Below are positions 38,748 to 48,054 of a DNA stretch of 64,000 nt, piece by piece. The notes beneath the pieces were generated by a model. The model worked only from the letters and a program-made list of their open reading frames with translations. It did not search any database and had not been told where the DNA came from. The first letter of the stretch is position 1. Each line of letters opens with the position of its first letter. A program made the position numbers and the translations under genes. Location of the stretch: contig NZ_ATZA01000021.1 in assembly GCF_000427965.1 (NCBI RefSeq), positions 17,649-81,648 of the forward strand, written 5' to 3'. Source of the DNA: Olivibacter sitiensis DSM 17696 (GTDB lineage Bacteria > Bacteroidota > Bacteroidia > Sphingobacteriales > Sphingobacteriaceae).

Positions 38748-38763
38748 TGTGATTGTTATCACA
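38748..38763. promoter_or_regulatory. CRP/FNR-family palindromic binding site
   Basis: TGTGATTGTTATCACA is a perfect TGTGA-N6-TCACA palindrome between the divergent PAS gene (start 38666) and the exported-protein gene (start 38875). It is 82 bp from the former and 112 bp from the latter. Which gene it serves is not determined. Confidence 0.6.
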
Positions 38764-38874
38764 TAAAAGCCACATATCACTTGTCGTGACGTCCACACAA
38801 AAGGGAGTTTCCCTTGTTTATTGCAATAGAGTACAGAAAATTGCATCTTTACACCGGAATAAGAAATTTATCGC

Positions 38875-39621
38875 ATGAAGCCAATACGCATGACCTACAG
38901 AACGATTTACATTATATTATTTGCTTTACCTTTACTTTTTGTTTGCACATCAGGTACAGCCCAGCAATTGCTCAAGGGAAAGGTGCTGGAACTAGGCAGC
39001 AATGAGGTGATGCCTCAAGTGGACATAAAGAACCTGGCTAGCGGTGTCGTGGTAGGGAGTGACCGTAACGGTGATTTTTCGATTGCCGTAAAAAGCAATG
39101 AGATACTGGTGTTTTCATTTCCGGGCTATAGAACGGACAGCTTGGTGGTGACCGATTTTGCTTTCAAACGTGTGTACCTTACCGGCGTGGACGATCCGCG
39201 CCTGCTTTCCGAAGTGAACGTAACGGCCATGACCAATTCGCGTCTGGAAGAGGAGCGGGCAAAGGCCCAGTCGCAAGGGCAGGTGGCTACGACGGTAAGC
39301 GGCGGCGGCATAGCCCTGTCTCCATCCCGCATGTTTGGCAAGGAAGGAAGAAATGCGCGAAGAAGTTATAGGCTCATGGAGGAAGAAGCCAGTAACAGGG
39401 ATATCGATGCGCGTTTTACCCCTGCTCTGGTCCAGAGCTTCACGCCGTTGAAAGGCGAGGACCTGGAGCTGTTTATGGTCAATTATAGACCTAAGGTCAA
39501 TTTCATTAAAAAGGCGACCGATGATGATCTGCGTCTGTACGTCATCGATTCTTATGGCAAATTCAACAAGCTGACCGAAGCACAAAAGAAAAAAATCAAG
39601 CTAGAAACTGACCAAAAGTAA
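38875..39621 (+). CDS. Exported protein with carboxypeptidase-regulatory-like domain
   Basis: 248 residues: signal peptide about 8-30, then a CarboxypepD_reg-like domain at about 33-105 (LLKGKVLELGSNEVMPQVDI, DRNGDFSIAV, LVFSFPGYRTDSLVV). The rest is charged and helical with no known motif; the last part (DDDLRLYVIDSYGKFNKLTE) recurs in similar Bacteroidota exported proteins. An in-frame ATG four codons in is an alternative start. Function unknown. It is a single gene, converging with the LytTR regulator gene. Confidence 0.75.
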   Translation: MKPIRMTYRTIYIILFALPLLFVCTSGTAQQLLKGKVLELGSNEVMPQVDIKNLASGVVVGSDRNGDFSIAVKSNEILVFSFPGYRTDSLVVTDFAFKRVYLTGVDDPRLLSEVNVTAMTNSRLEEERAKAQSQGQVATTVSGGGIALSPSRMFGKEGRNARRSYRLMEEEASNRDIDARFTPALVQSFTPLKGEDLELFMVNYRPKVNFIKKATDDDLRLYVIDSYGKFNKLTEAQKKKIKLETDQK

Positions 39622-39735
39622 ATTCTCTCGTCACGAACCGGGTCCTTTTGGTGTCGGGCAGGGGCCTATGCGGTCCGATTTACCTTGATGCTTGTACCAT
39701 GTGAACGGGTATATATTGGGGAGGAGGACGGGACG

Positions 39736-40473
39736 TCACATACTTGGTTTGGGAGGAAACGAAAGTATTTTTGAGCTGATCGATTTAAAAAAATTTTCTC
39801 TGTATGCGTTTCCGATAGGGATATTTTTGTCGCCATGCAATACGCTGACAACATTCCCCTCCACAGCGGTTATTTGTTTCAGCGAAACGATAAAGGATTT
39901 GTGTATCCGTAGGAAGTCGCTCTTTACCAATTGACGCTCTACATCTTTTAGGTTGAGATAAGCAGGGATACGTTGCCCATCGTCCGTGTGGATGATGACA
40001 TAGTTTCCGAGCCCTTCAATGAAAGTGATGTTCTTGGTGTGGATTTTCAGTAGTTTTCCTTTTTGTTCTGTTTTCACAAAAAAGTACGATTCGTTGCTGT
40101 CATTTGAGACTACGCTTTGGCTATGCTTTTCTTGCAATTTATTCACGGCCTTTAGGAACCTGGAAAAAGAAATGGGCTTAAGCAAATAATCCAATACGGC
40201 ATATTCAAATCCTTCGATGGCGTAGTCGCGATAGGCTGTTGTGATGATCACTTGAATGTCTCTGTTTAGCTGTTTCAGGATCTCTATTCCTGTCAAATCG
40301 GGCATCTGTATGTCCAGCAAGACCAGTCCATTTTGCATTTGATGGAGCAAGGTAAGCCCAACTACTGGATCCGTGGTGGTATCAACTAAATTCAGGAAAG
40401 GAACTTTCTCCACATGATGTGCCAGTAAATCTATCGCATGTTGTTCGTCGTCAATAATAATACAATCTATCAT
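39736..40473 (-). CDS. LytTR-family response regulator
   Basis: 245 residues from ATG at 40473. Receiver domain at about 1-118 with acidic pocket IIIDDEQ, phospho-acceptor Asp in LVLLDIQMPDLTG (about 54), Thr in IITTAYRDY and Lys in DYLLKPISF. LytTR DNA-binding domain at about 140-240 (FLRIHKSFIVSLKQITAVEG). Its start overlaps the stop of the kinase gene (TGATG), so the two are translationally coupled and form a cognate pair. Confidence 0.93.
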   Translation of the reverse strand: MIDCIIIDDEQHAIDLLAHHVEKVPFLNLVDTTTDPVVGLTLLHQMQNGLVLLDIQMPDLTGIEILKQLNRDIQVIITTAYRDYAIEGFEYAVLDYLLKPISFSRFLKAVNKLQEKHSQSVVSNDSNESYFFVKTEQKGKLLKIHTKNITFIEGLGNYVIIHTDDGQRIPAYLNLKDVERQLVKSDFLRIHKSFIVSLKQITAVEGNVVSVLHGDKNIPIGNAYRENFFKSISSKILSFPPKPSM

Positions 40474-41558
40474 CAATATAGCGGTATTTTCAAAAGCACA
40501 CTGAAGCTTAACTGTTCATCTTTCAATAACAAGGTATAGTTATCGCCGTACATCAATCGCAAACGCTGCTCTACATTTTGCAGACCTATGCCGTTAGATA
40601 GTTCTTTAACGCCTTGTCCTTTCTTGTTCTCTATATAGAACGATAATTGTTGCGCATTGGTATTCAGGTTGATAACAAGTGGGTGATTCCTGTCTTGCAG
40701 ATCGCCATGCTTAAAGGCATTTTCTACCAATGTGATGAGCACCAACGGAACGATAGTGGCCGATGGATTGACAATATGTTCATTGTATATGATGTTCAAG
40801 CTATTGTTGTGTCGCATTTGGTTTATCTCAATGACATTTTTCATGTGTGTCACCTCTTTATCGATCATTACTTTTCCGTCGGCATCCTCTTCTTTTCCCA
40901 GTGCATAGCGCATGATGTCTGCCAGTATGAGAACAGATTGTGCCGTGTCTTCATCCAATTTAATGGTTTTTCCATAGATGAAGCTCAAAGAGTTGAAAAG
41001 AAAATGGGGATTGATTTGGTGTTTCAAAGCATTTAGCTCAGCTTCAGCTTTCTGTTTCTCCAGAATAATCTGCTGTTTGCTTTTGCGTATCCACTCGATC
41101 ATCACTGCAGCTGAAAAGCAAATTATCAGGTCAAAAACGTAAAAGATAGTACCCCAGAGCAAAAACCAGTAGATACTGGTTTGGGCAATTACACTGTTTG
41201 ATAGGGCGGTAGTTTCTTCTTGAGATGTAGTGGCAAAGTCCCAATAAGCCAGACTTATTTTTTCAATAAATAAAAGACCTACGATAGCAAATGTATATTT
41301 TCGGTTGCTTTTGCGCATAAAAGGAAGAATGGCACAGAATATCAGGATATAATAAACAAAAACGCCTTCTAGGGTTAAAAGCAACAGGTTGATTCCTATA
41401 CCATGTCTCTTTCCAAACTCGCTAATGGCTTTGTCGGGATCGGAGATATAGGATATGAAAAAGACAAAAGCGAAAAGCAATGTCTGAAATAAGACCAGCA
41501 CAGCGATACGCTTTTGGTTCTTTCTAAGAAACGCTATGATTTTCGACAATAGGTGCAT
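40473..41558 (-). CDS. Sensor histidine kinase, LytS/YehU type
   Basis: 361 residues from ATG at 41558; a TTG at 41567 would overlap the upstream stop. Four helices in the first 165 residues and no large periplasmic domain. A short coiled stretch leads to the His_kinase domain: KHQINPHFLFNSLSFIYG (phospho-acceptor His at about 202) and VPLVLITLVENAFKHGDLQD (N box at about 283). G-x-G near the end (ELSNGIGLQNVEQRLRLMYG). It follows the WD40/Omp85 gene by 5 nt, which suggests that the outer-membrane protein and the kinase serve one function. Confidence 0.92.
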   Translation of the reverse strand: MHLLSKIIAFLRKNQKRIAVLVLFQTLLFAFVFFISYISDPDKAISEFGKRHGIGINLLLLTLEGVFVYYILIFCAILPFMRKSNRKYTFAIVGLLFIEKISLAYWDFATTSQEETTALSNSVIAQTSIYWFLLWGTIFYVFDLIICFSAAVMIEWIRKSKQQIILEKQKAEAELNALKHQINPHFLFNSLSFIYGKTIKLDEDTAQSVLILADIMRYALGKEEDADGKVMIDKEVTHMKNVIEINQMRHNNSLNIIYNEHIVNPSATIVPLVLITLVENAFKHGDLQDRNHPLVINLNTNAQQLSFYIENKKGQGVKELSNGIGLQNVEQRLRLMYGDNYTLLLKDEQLSFSVLLKIPLY

Positions 41559-41563
41559 AATAA

Positions 41564-43588
41564 TCAAAATGTCAAGCCTATACCGCCGGAAATACCCAGA
41601 TCGCCTCGTGTCGTGAAAGAAAGGTCAACGCGCGATTGAAGTTTCAGTTTTGGAATAATCTGTTGCCTATACCCCGTGCCAAATACCCCAACAATCCGAG
41701 GGGTGTAGTTCTTGAAAAAACTGGGGGCTACATCACCTGCACCTGCAAATAGCACATACCCATACCTCGGGTCAATGTCGCTGAAATTGGATCTCAGTTC
41801 ACCCTGTACGGCAATAGCCTGCCTGTCGATATATAAATTGCGCCAAACACCACGCAAGATCCTGTCGGCAGATAGATGCGGCAATTGATAAAAGGGGATA
41901 TCGCCGCCATAGGTATTGTGGTATATGGCTTGAAAGGCTATCGTCGTGCCATCCGTCAGTATATGTAATGGATAAAAACTCCGGTAATCAAGCTGGAGGT
42001 CATTGTATTCAAAATCACTGCCTATTCGGTTGTCATAGCGTATGAAAGATAAATCAATGTAACGGCCTTTCGTGGGGAAAAGCAGGTCATTGCGGGTGTC
42101 ATAGCGGAGGACTGCGCCAATGCCAGCCAAGAAACCTCCTTCATTGTCGGGAACTGGCCATGAGCTGGATGTGTCATATTCCAATGGGCTATCATTGCGC
42201 ACATGATATTTGATGCCTGCAAAAAAGCGATCCTTTATCAATTTGGCTACTTCTCCTTCCCATGAGAATATATGGTTATGATAAACGGAATTCCTGCCCC
42301 TATCGGCATCATGGCCTATTCCAAAGAAGAAAGATCGGTTGTTTTTGAGAAAGCCAATCTGATTGAAAAAACGCCATCCACGCCTATGAAAATAGTCGGC
42401 ATGGATGCTGGCCTGCCATTGTCCGTTGAAACCATATGAAACCATAGGGGTGAGGGAAGATGGACGGAAGAAGTGTGATTGGGCCTGCTGGCTACCTTCG
42501 TTATCGTTGAATACAAAACTCATTCCCATTCCCAATATCATACTTGCTTCTGGAGTATAGCTGATAATAGGTAACGGAACGATATTTACTTTTTTCGTGG
42601 AGCCGCCTAGAAATGCGTCGTCGGGCTGCGCACTGGTATGCTTTTGTGCGTTTTTCTTGGGCCAGTTGCTATTATCGACAAGATGCCAAACATGTTGCTT
42701 GTATACGCTCAATTTTCCTTCTTCAAAACCTACGGCAGCCTCTATGCCTTCCATACTGTCCACTTTTAAGCTGTCCTGCAAGTCCCATATGCTGAGGTGG
42801 CCTACGTCGTCCAAACTCATCAGATGCCTGCCGTCAGGCGCATAGGCCAGTTGCGTAATAGCGCCTTTTTCCGTACGGAGACTATGAATTACCCGATCTG
42901 CTTGGAGATCCCTAACTTCGATGACGTTTTTGTGATTGACGCTGGCATATTGGTGTTTCATGGTAGGATTGAAAATCAGGTTTTTCAATCTCGAAGCTTC
43001 CCAATTTACTTTTTTTTTCCGTAAGGTTTTTGGGTCAATATCCCAGACAATTGATCTTCCGGCAGCTAGCAATTGCGAATTGTCATCATCGATGGCTAGG
43101 CTATTGGCATAATCGCTAATGGAACGGCTGTTGTGCAAATGCCAGTTTTGCGTATCATAAGTGGATAGGTACGCTTTCCAAAAGGATCTGGAGTGGATTA
43201 AATAGGCCGTGCCACCGTCTTTTGTAAATGCAACGGTTTCGATCACAAAAGGCAATATCTGCTTTAATTGGCAAGCATTGTCTATATCATATATGTATGT
43301 CGTTTTTTCTTTTTTGGAAGAATAAAGTACCCATCTGCCATCGTCGCTTATCGTGTAGAAGTAAGGGATTTCCGAACTGGACAGGTCAATGGTGCCGATC
43401 TCTTGATTTGATAGAATATCCGTCACGATGAGCTGTCCATCCCTGTATCCTATGGCTTTTTTGCCTTTAGCCGCTAAGATGCTTTTAGGATGAGATGAAG
43501 TAAGGTCTTGAGCATGAACAAATACAATAGGGTGCAAGCAAAATATGGATAAAAAAGTGATTCTTAAAACAGTGTTCATAAAAAGCAT
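41564..43588 (-). CDS. WD40 propeller fused to an Omp85/BamA-type outer-membrane barrel
   Basis: 674 residues. Signal peptide (ITFLSIFCLHPIVFVHAQ). Residues about 30-310 are WD40/propeller-like with YAPDGRHLMSLDDVGHLSIW as the clearest blade. A linker (about 310-345) leads to a C-terminal barrel of about 330 residues with Omp85 features: GIGAVLRYDTRNDLLFPTKG at about 498-517, RYIDLSFIRYDNR, GRxxx-type turn ADRILRGVWRNLYIDRQAIA and a terminal Phe (GGIGLTF). POTRA domains are absent; the propeller stands in their place. First gene of the operon with the LytS kinase and LytTR regulator. It may be a sensor or partner-binding porin; no published function known to me. Confidence 0.8.
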   Translation of the reverse strand: MLFMNTVLRITFLSIFCLHPIVFVHAQDLTSSHPKSILAAKGKKAIGYRDGQLIVTDILSNQEIGTIDLSSSEIPYFYTISDDGRWVLYSSKKEKTTYIYDIDNACQLKQILPFVIETVAFTKDGGTAYLIHSRSFWKAYLSTYDTQNWHLHNSRSISDYANSLAIDDDNSQLLAAGRSIVWDIDPKTLRKKKVNWEASRLKNLIFNPTMKHQYASVNHKNVIEVRDLQADRVIHSLRTEKGAITQLAYAPDGRHLMSLDDVGHLSIWDLQDSLKVDSMEGIEAAVGFEEGKLSVYKQHVWHLVDNSNWPKKNAQKHTSAQPDDAFLGGSTKKVNIVPLPIISYTPEASMILGMGMSFVFNDNEGSQQAQSHFFRPSSLTPMVSYGFNGQWQASIHADYFHRRGWRFFNQIGFLKNNRSFFFGIGHDADRGRNSVYHNHIFSWEGEVAKLIKDRFFAGIKYHVRNDSPLEYDTSSSWPVPDNEGGFLAGIGAVLRYDTRNDLLFPTKGRYIDLSFIRYDNRIGSDFEYNDLQLDYRSFYPLHILTDGTTIAFQAIYHNTYGGDIPFYQLPHLSADRILRGVWRNLYIDRQAIAVQGELRSNFSDIDPRYGYVLFAGAGDVAPSFFKNYTPRIVGVFGTGYRQQIIPKLKLQSRVDLSFTTRGDLGISGGIGLTF

Positions 43589-43748
43589 TGATCAGTAAAT
43601 GTTCTCCAAGGAAAAGCCCTTGGATAGACTAAAGCTACAATGTTACTTAAATACAGCTTTTTCCCCAATTATATTATGTCAACTAGAGGATTGGAGGTGT
43701 AAACAAACAGATGCTATATGGCAAGTGTATAAACGGTCTCGCTGATTG

Positions 43749-46700
43749 TCAAGCATCATGTTTCAAATGGAGCACATAGGTACTGGGACTGACGCCAAAT
43801 TGCTTCTGGAAGTCCCTGGAAAAATTGGTAGGAACACTATACCCAATCTGATAGGCTACCTCATTTATCTTGTATCGTCCTTCGGCCAGCAGCTCCGCCG
43901 CACGCTTTAAGCGTGTCAAGTGAATAAGTTCGTTGGGAGTAAGGTTCGAAATGCCTTTGATCTTACGATATAAGGTTGGCCTACTCATATGCATTAATTC
44001 GGATAGCTTTTCAACGTCCAGTGTACTATCCATTATATATTTGTTTATTTCCTCATTAAGCCGCTCCAGAAAGTCTTTGTCTGTCTTGGAGTAAGCCATC
44101 CCTTTGATATGGGTCAAGGGCGAATTGGCAAAATAGTTTTTCAATTGATCTCTGCTGGCCAGCAAATTGTTGACTTGTGCCAATAGGTAATCGAAGGCAA
44201 AAGGTTTTTCGATATAGGCATCGGCTCCCGTCTCCAATCCTTCGATCTTGGACTGTATGCTGTTTTTGGCTGTCAGCAGCACAAGGGGGATATGGCTGTA
44301 TTGGATATCGTTTTTAATCGCCTTGGTCAGCTCTATGCCGTCCATCACGGGCATCATGATGTCGCTAATGATAAGGTGTACCTGCTCTTGCTGAAGTTGG
44401 GTGAGTGCCTCTTGGCCATTTCGGCTTTTGATGACACGATAGCTGTTAGCAAGTTCATGTGCTAGGTATTGGAGTATTTCTGTGTTGTCTTCCACGAGCA
44501 AGATAGTTGGCAAAGCAACTTGTTCTTTGTCGGACAGGTTATCCTCGTCTAGAGCAGTTTCTTCCTTTCGCTCCTCATGGTCTATGATTTCCAGTTCATA
44601 GTCTTGGTGTATAGGGATGGAAAGCACAAAAGTGTTCAATTGATCCGAACTATTCGTGATTTCAAGTGATCCTTTGTGCAGCTCGGCCAGGGAGCGGGCG
44701 AGGGGCAGGCCAATACCGGTGCCAGATACCTTGTCGGATTCCTGGGTGCGGTAAAAGGGTTCGAATACTTTCTTCTGCTCTTCCTCTCTGATGAGTGGAC
44801 CATCGTTCCTGAACTCGATATGGAACAACAAGTCATCGCTGCTGAAAGGCAACATGCGCACATGAACCTGCTCTTGGGCATATTTGATGGCATTGCTAAG
44901 TAGGTTGCCGATTATCTTTTTCATGGCTTCGGCATCTACGAAGGCATGTAACGTCATTCTGGGCAAACGTAAGGTATAGGAGAGCGCTTTGTTGTCGGCT
45001 GCTGGCTTAAAGCGGTCGAACTCTGCTCTCAACAGCTCATTAACATCTGTCTTGGAAAAATTCAGACTGAAACTATTGGCTTCTGCCTTTCTGAAATCGA
45101 GCAGTTGGTTAGTCAAATTGATCAATCGATCGGTGTTTTTTTCTATCATAAGTAAGCTTTCATTCGTTTGTTCATTCCCTTCGTGCTGTTTGATTAGCTT
45201 ATCCAGGGGCATTTTGATAAGGGTGAGAGGCGTTCTGATCTCGTGGGCAATATTGGTAAAGAAATCGATTTTGGAATGATGTATTTCCCGTTCCTTGCTC
45301 AGTTCAAAAGACTGCATTCGCTCCTTTTCCTTTGCCTTCAAAGCTAGGTAGTAATATCGAAAAACTACGGTAACAATCCCTAAAAACGTAAGTATATATA
45401 ATGAATAGGCAAAATTTGTAGCCCAAAATGGAGGGCTAATGGTAATATGCAATCTTTTTTCCATTTGGTTCCAAAGGCCATCGCTATTGCTCGCCTTCAA
45501 ACGAAAAACGTAATGCCCGGGAGCCAGTTTGGTATAGTAGATCTTGCGATTGTCCTCTAGGCTGATCCATTCATTGTCTAGGCCGTCCATCTTGTACCTA
45601 TAGCGGTTTTTCTCCGGAATGCTATAGCTCAGTGCTGCTACACTGAAGTTGATGTTTGCCCTATCATAACTCAGAGTGAGGCTATCCGTATATAAAATGG
45701 ATTTCTTCAATATTTGATCATCGCCATGTAGGCCAATAGGCCTATTGTTTATCTCCAGTCCCGTTATATATAGGGGAGGTACAAACGTGTTTTGTAGAAA
45801 ATTGCTAGGGCTGAAACTGATCATGCCTTTTACCGTACCAAAATACATGGTGCCATCGCTATCGGCAAAAGAAGAATTGTAGTTGAACTGCTCGGTGGGA
45901 AGTCCATGGGCCGTATGGTAATGGTCAAATTTCTTTGCTTGGGCATCGTATTTGTTTAATCCCTTTGCCGTAGAAATCCAATACAACCCCTTGTCATCTT
46001 CCATGATGCGAAATACCTGGTTGTCCGTCAGCCCATTTGCCGTGGTATAGTGCTGGAACTTATCTTGCTGGGGATCATATTTGCTCAGCCCTCCCTCCGT
46101 ACAGAACCAAAGATGGCCATTGCTGTCGCGGTAAACGTTGTTTACATAGTTGTTGATGATACTTGGCTTTCCTGAAAGATGTTCCAAATGGCCGCTTACT
46201 TGAAGGCTATCTTGTTGAAAGTATACCCCATTGCCGTAGGTACCTACCCAAAGCGTACCCCGGACGTCCTCGGTGATGGACTGTATATGTCCATTGAAGA
46301 ACGGAAGTTGCACGAAATGATTTTTACCTCGGTCGTATCGGTATAGTCCACTCCATGTCCCCACGAGTATTTCTCCCTTTTTCGTTTTATAAAGACAAAC
46401 GATAAAGTTGCTGCCGAAATTGTGTTCCATGGCCGTGTTGTAATGGCGAACTACCTTACGGCTTTTCAGGTCCATTACATCCAGTCCGTGTTCATAGGTG
46501 CCTATCCACAACTCATCTCCATCGGCTACCAATCCATGTATGTTGCGGTAGCTAATGCCTCCAGACTTTCCGCTTGGCAGAAAATGTTCAAACTGCCCCG
46601 TTTTCGTGTTCCATCTGTTCAGCCCGGCATCTTCCGTGCCTATCCAGAGTGAGCCATATTGATCCTTGCAGATTTCGTGTACAATATCCCCGCTGATGCT

Positions 46701-47702
46701 GTTCTTACTAGGTTCGGCATAATACTTTCGGAAATTGTTGAAGAGACCGGAATAATAGTTGACGCCACCAAAGAAGGTACCTACCCATATGCCTCCTTCA
46801 TGGTCTTTGTATATACTGGACACGGTATTGTCCATGATAGCATCCATTTGCCCTGATTCCTTATCGAGGATAGTCGTGTGCTTGCTTTTGAGATCATATA
46901 GGTACATGCCGCTTTCCGTACCAAACCAATAGGTGGCGGCATTTTGATGGAAAATGCTGTGGCTTTGTACTTCCGAGCTGGGCAGATCGGCAAAGACGGG
47001 TTGGATACGTTTTGTTTTATGATTGAACAGATAGGTCTGGTTGATGGCACCTATCAAAAGAGCACTATCTCCCACGGCATGGATCACATTGATGGGTTTG
47101 TCTTGTGTATCGAAGCTTTCAAAGCGGCTTTCTTGCGTCAGGAAGCGCTTCACCTTGCCGGCAATGGTGGCTATCCAGATATCTCCGTTCTTGCTGATGT
47201 GCAATGAGCTAGTCAGATCATCTTTCAGTACAATTGCCGTTAGTCGTCTCTTGTGCGGTGTGTATCGATACAGCCTATTGCTGGATATAATCCATATATT
47301 ACCTTCCCTGTCTCCGTCGATAAATCGGATTTCTCCTTTGGGTATGATAGGTAAAGGGACGAAGGCTTCCTTTTTGGGATAATAAATGTACACACCGTTA
47401 TAAGAACCGACCCATATATGCTCATCCTTATCTTCATAAAGGCTCAATATAGAATTGCTTCCTAGGCTGAGGCTATCTTGCAAATCGGTTTTAAACACTT
47501 TGAAATGGGTGCCGTCAAAGCGATTCAATCCATTGCGCGTGCCGAACCACATGAATCCTTTTTTGTCCTGAAGTATAGACGTGATGGTATTGCTCGATAG
47601 ACCATCGGATACCTGATAGCTCTTGAAATAATAAGTAGTTGGGCCAGCCCAACCGTATAGGTAGCCGAGCCATAGGAAGATGCATGCATATAGGCTTTTC
47701 AC
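43749..47702 (-). CDS. Hybrid two-component system regulator (HTCS) of the dextran locus
   Basis: About 1317 residues. GTG at 47702 gives a clean signal peptide (KSLYACIFLWLGYLYGWA); a TTG three codons earlier is the alternative. The periplasmic sensor is two seven-bladed propellers of Reg_prop repeats (about 25-690) and a Y_Y_Y domain (about 695-755). One helix at about 765-787 crosses the membrane. The cytoplasmic part has HisKA (FFTNIAHEIRTPLTLIKMPL, His at about 833), HATPase, receiver (TILLVEDNTEI, Asp in IISDIMMPVMDG) and an AraC helix-turn-helix at the C-terminus. HTCS proteins sense a glycan fragment and switch on the adjacent PUL. Divergent from susC at 48055. Confidence 0.95.
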   Translation of the reverse strand: MKSLYACIFLWLGYLYGWAGPTTYYFKSYQVSDGLSSNTITSILQDKKGFMWFGTRNGLNRFDGTHFKVFKTDLQDSLSLGSNSILSLYEDKDEHIWVGSYNGVYIYYPKKEAFVPLPIIPKGEIRFIDGDREGNIWIISSNRLYRYTPHKRRLTAIVLKDDLTSSLHISKNGDIWIATIAGKVKRFLTQESRFESFDTQDKPINVIHAVGDSALLIGAINQTYLFNHKTKRIQPVFADLPSSEVQSHSIFHQNAATYWFGTESGMYLYDLKSKHTTILDKESGQMDAIMDNTVSSIYKDHEGGIWVGTFFGGVNYYSGLFNNFRKYYAEPSKNSISGDIVHEICKDQYGSLWIGTEDAGLNRWNTKTGQFEHFLPSGKSGGISYRNIHGLVADGDELWIGTYEHGLDVMDLKSRKVVRHYNTAMEHNFGSNFIVCLYKTKKGEILVGTWSGLYRYDRGKNHFVQLPFFNGHIQSITEDVRGTLWVGTYGNGVYFQQDSLQVSGHLEHLSGKPSIINNYVNNVYRDSNGHLWFCTEGGLSKYDPQQDKFQHYTTANGLTDNQVFRIMEDDKGLYWISTAKGLNKYDAQAKKFDHYHTAHGLPTEQFNYNSSFADSDGTMYFGTVKGMISFSPSNFLQNTFVPPLYITGLEINNRPIGLHGDDQILKKSILYTDSLTLSYDRANINFSVAALSYSIPEKNRYRYKMDGLDNEWISLEDNRKIYYTKLAPGHYVFRLKASNSDGLWNQMEKRLHITISPPFWATNFAYSLYILTFLGIVTVVFRYYYLALKAKEKERMQSFELSKEREIHHSKIDFFTNIAHEIRTPLTLIKMPLDKLIKQHEGNEQTNESLLMIEKNTDRLINLTNQLLDFRKAEANSFSLNFSKTDVNELLRAEFDRFKPAADNKALSYTLRLPRMTLHAFVDAEAMKKIIGNLLSNAIKYAQEQVHVRMLPFSSDDLLFHIEFRNDGPLIREEEQKKVFEPFYRTQESDKVSGTGIGLPLARSLAELHKGSLEITNSSDQLNTFVLSIPIHQDYELEIIDHEERKEETALDEDNLSDKEQVALPTILLVEDNTEILQYLAHELANSYRVIKSRNGQEALTQLQQEQVHLIISDIMMPVMDGIELTKAIKNDIQYSHIPLVLLTAKNSIQSKIEGLETGADAYIEKPFAFDYLLAQVNNLLASRDQLKNYFANSPLTHIKGMAYSKTDKDFLERLNEEINKYIMDSTLDVEKLSELMHMSRPTLYRKIKGISNLTPNELIHLTRLKRAAELLAEGRYKINEVAYQIGYSVPTNFSRDFQKQFGVSPSTYVLHLKHDA

Positions 47703-47711
47703 AAGCGTCAA

Positions 47712-48054
47712 AATTAAGGTCTATCTGCTATAATGGAATAAAAATACCGCTTTTTTGGCACAAATCAAGTATTTGGCAAGTGTGAGACATATTGATTTTA
47801 AATTGATATGCTCCGATTTTTCAAATTAGATAATAGCCCGCAACTTCGCATTATCAATATTTGACTGACCAAAATATAAATTAATGAACAAGCAATACAT
47901 CAGGGATTGGGGCTTTCGCATAATTAAGGATGCAAAAGCAAATGATAAATGATGGTATTGAGCATATAAACGCTATTCGTTGAATTAATGTTCCTTACAA
48001 TAGTATTTATAGGCGATATCTAAGTTAACCAATTTTAAACAGACTAGAAGAAGC
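47712..48054. other. Divergent regulatory region between HTCS and susC
   Basis: 343 bp holding the 21-bp direct repeat at 47782-47825. An AATATTTG at 47856-47863 is a possible -7 element for susC. Nothing else stands out. Confidence 0.5.
47782..47825 (+). promoter_or_regulatory. 21-bp direct repeat, candidate HTCS operator
   Basis: Second instance of the element at 33961-34002. Unit 1 (47782-47802) ends TTGATTTTAAA as in the other locus, and unit 2 (47803-47825) reads TTGATATGCTCCGATTTTTC, against TTGATACAATCTGATTTATC there. It lies 230 bp before susC, next to the HTCS gene whose AraC domain would be its natural ligand. Confidence 0.65.
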
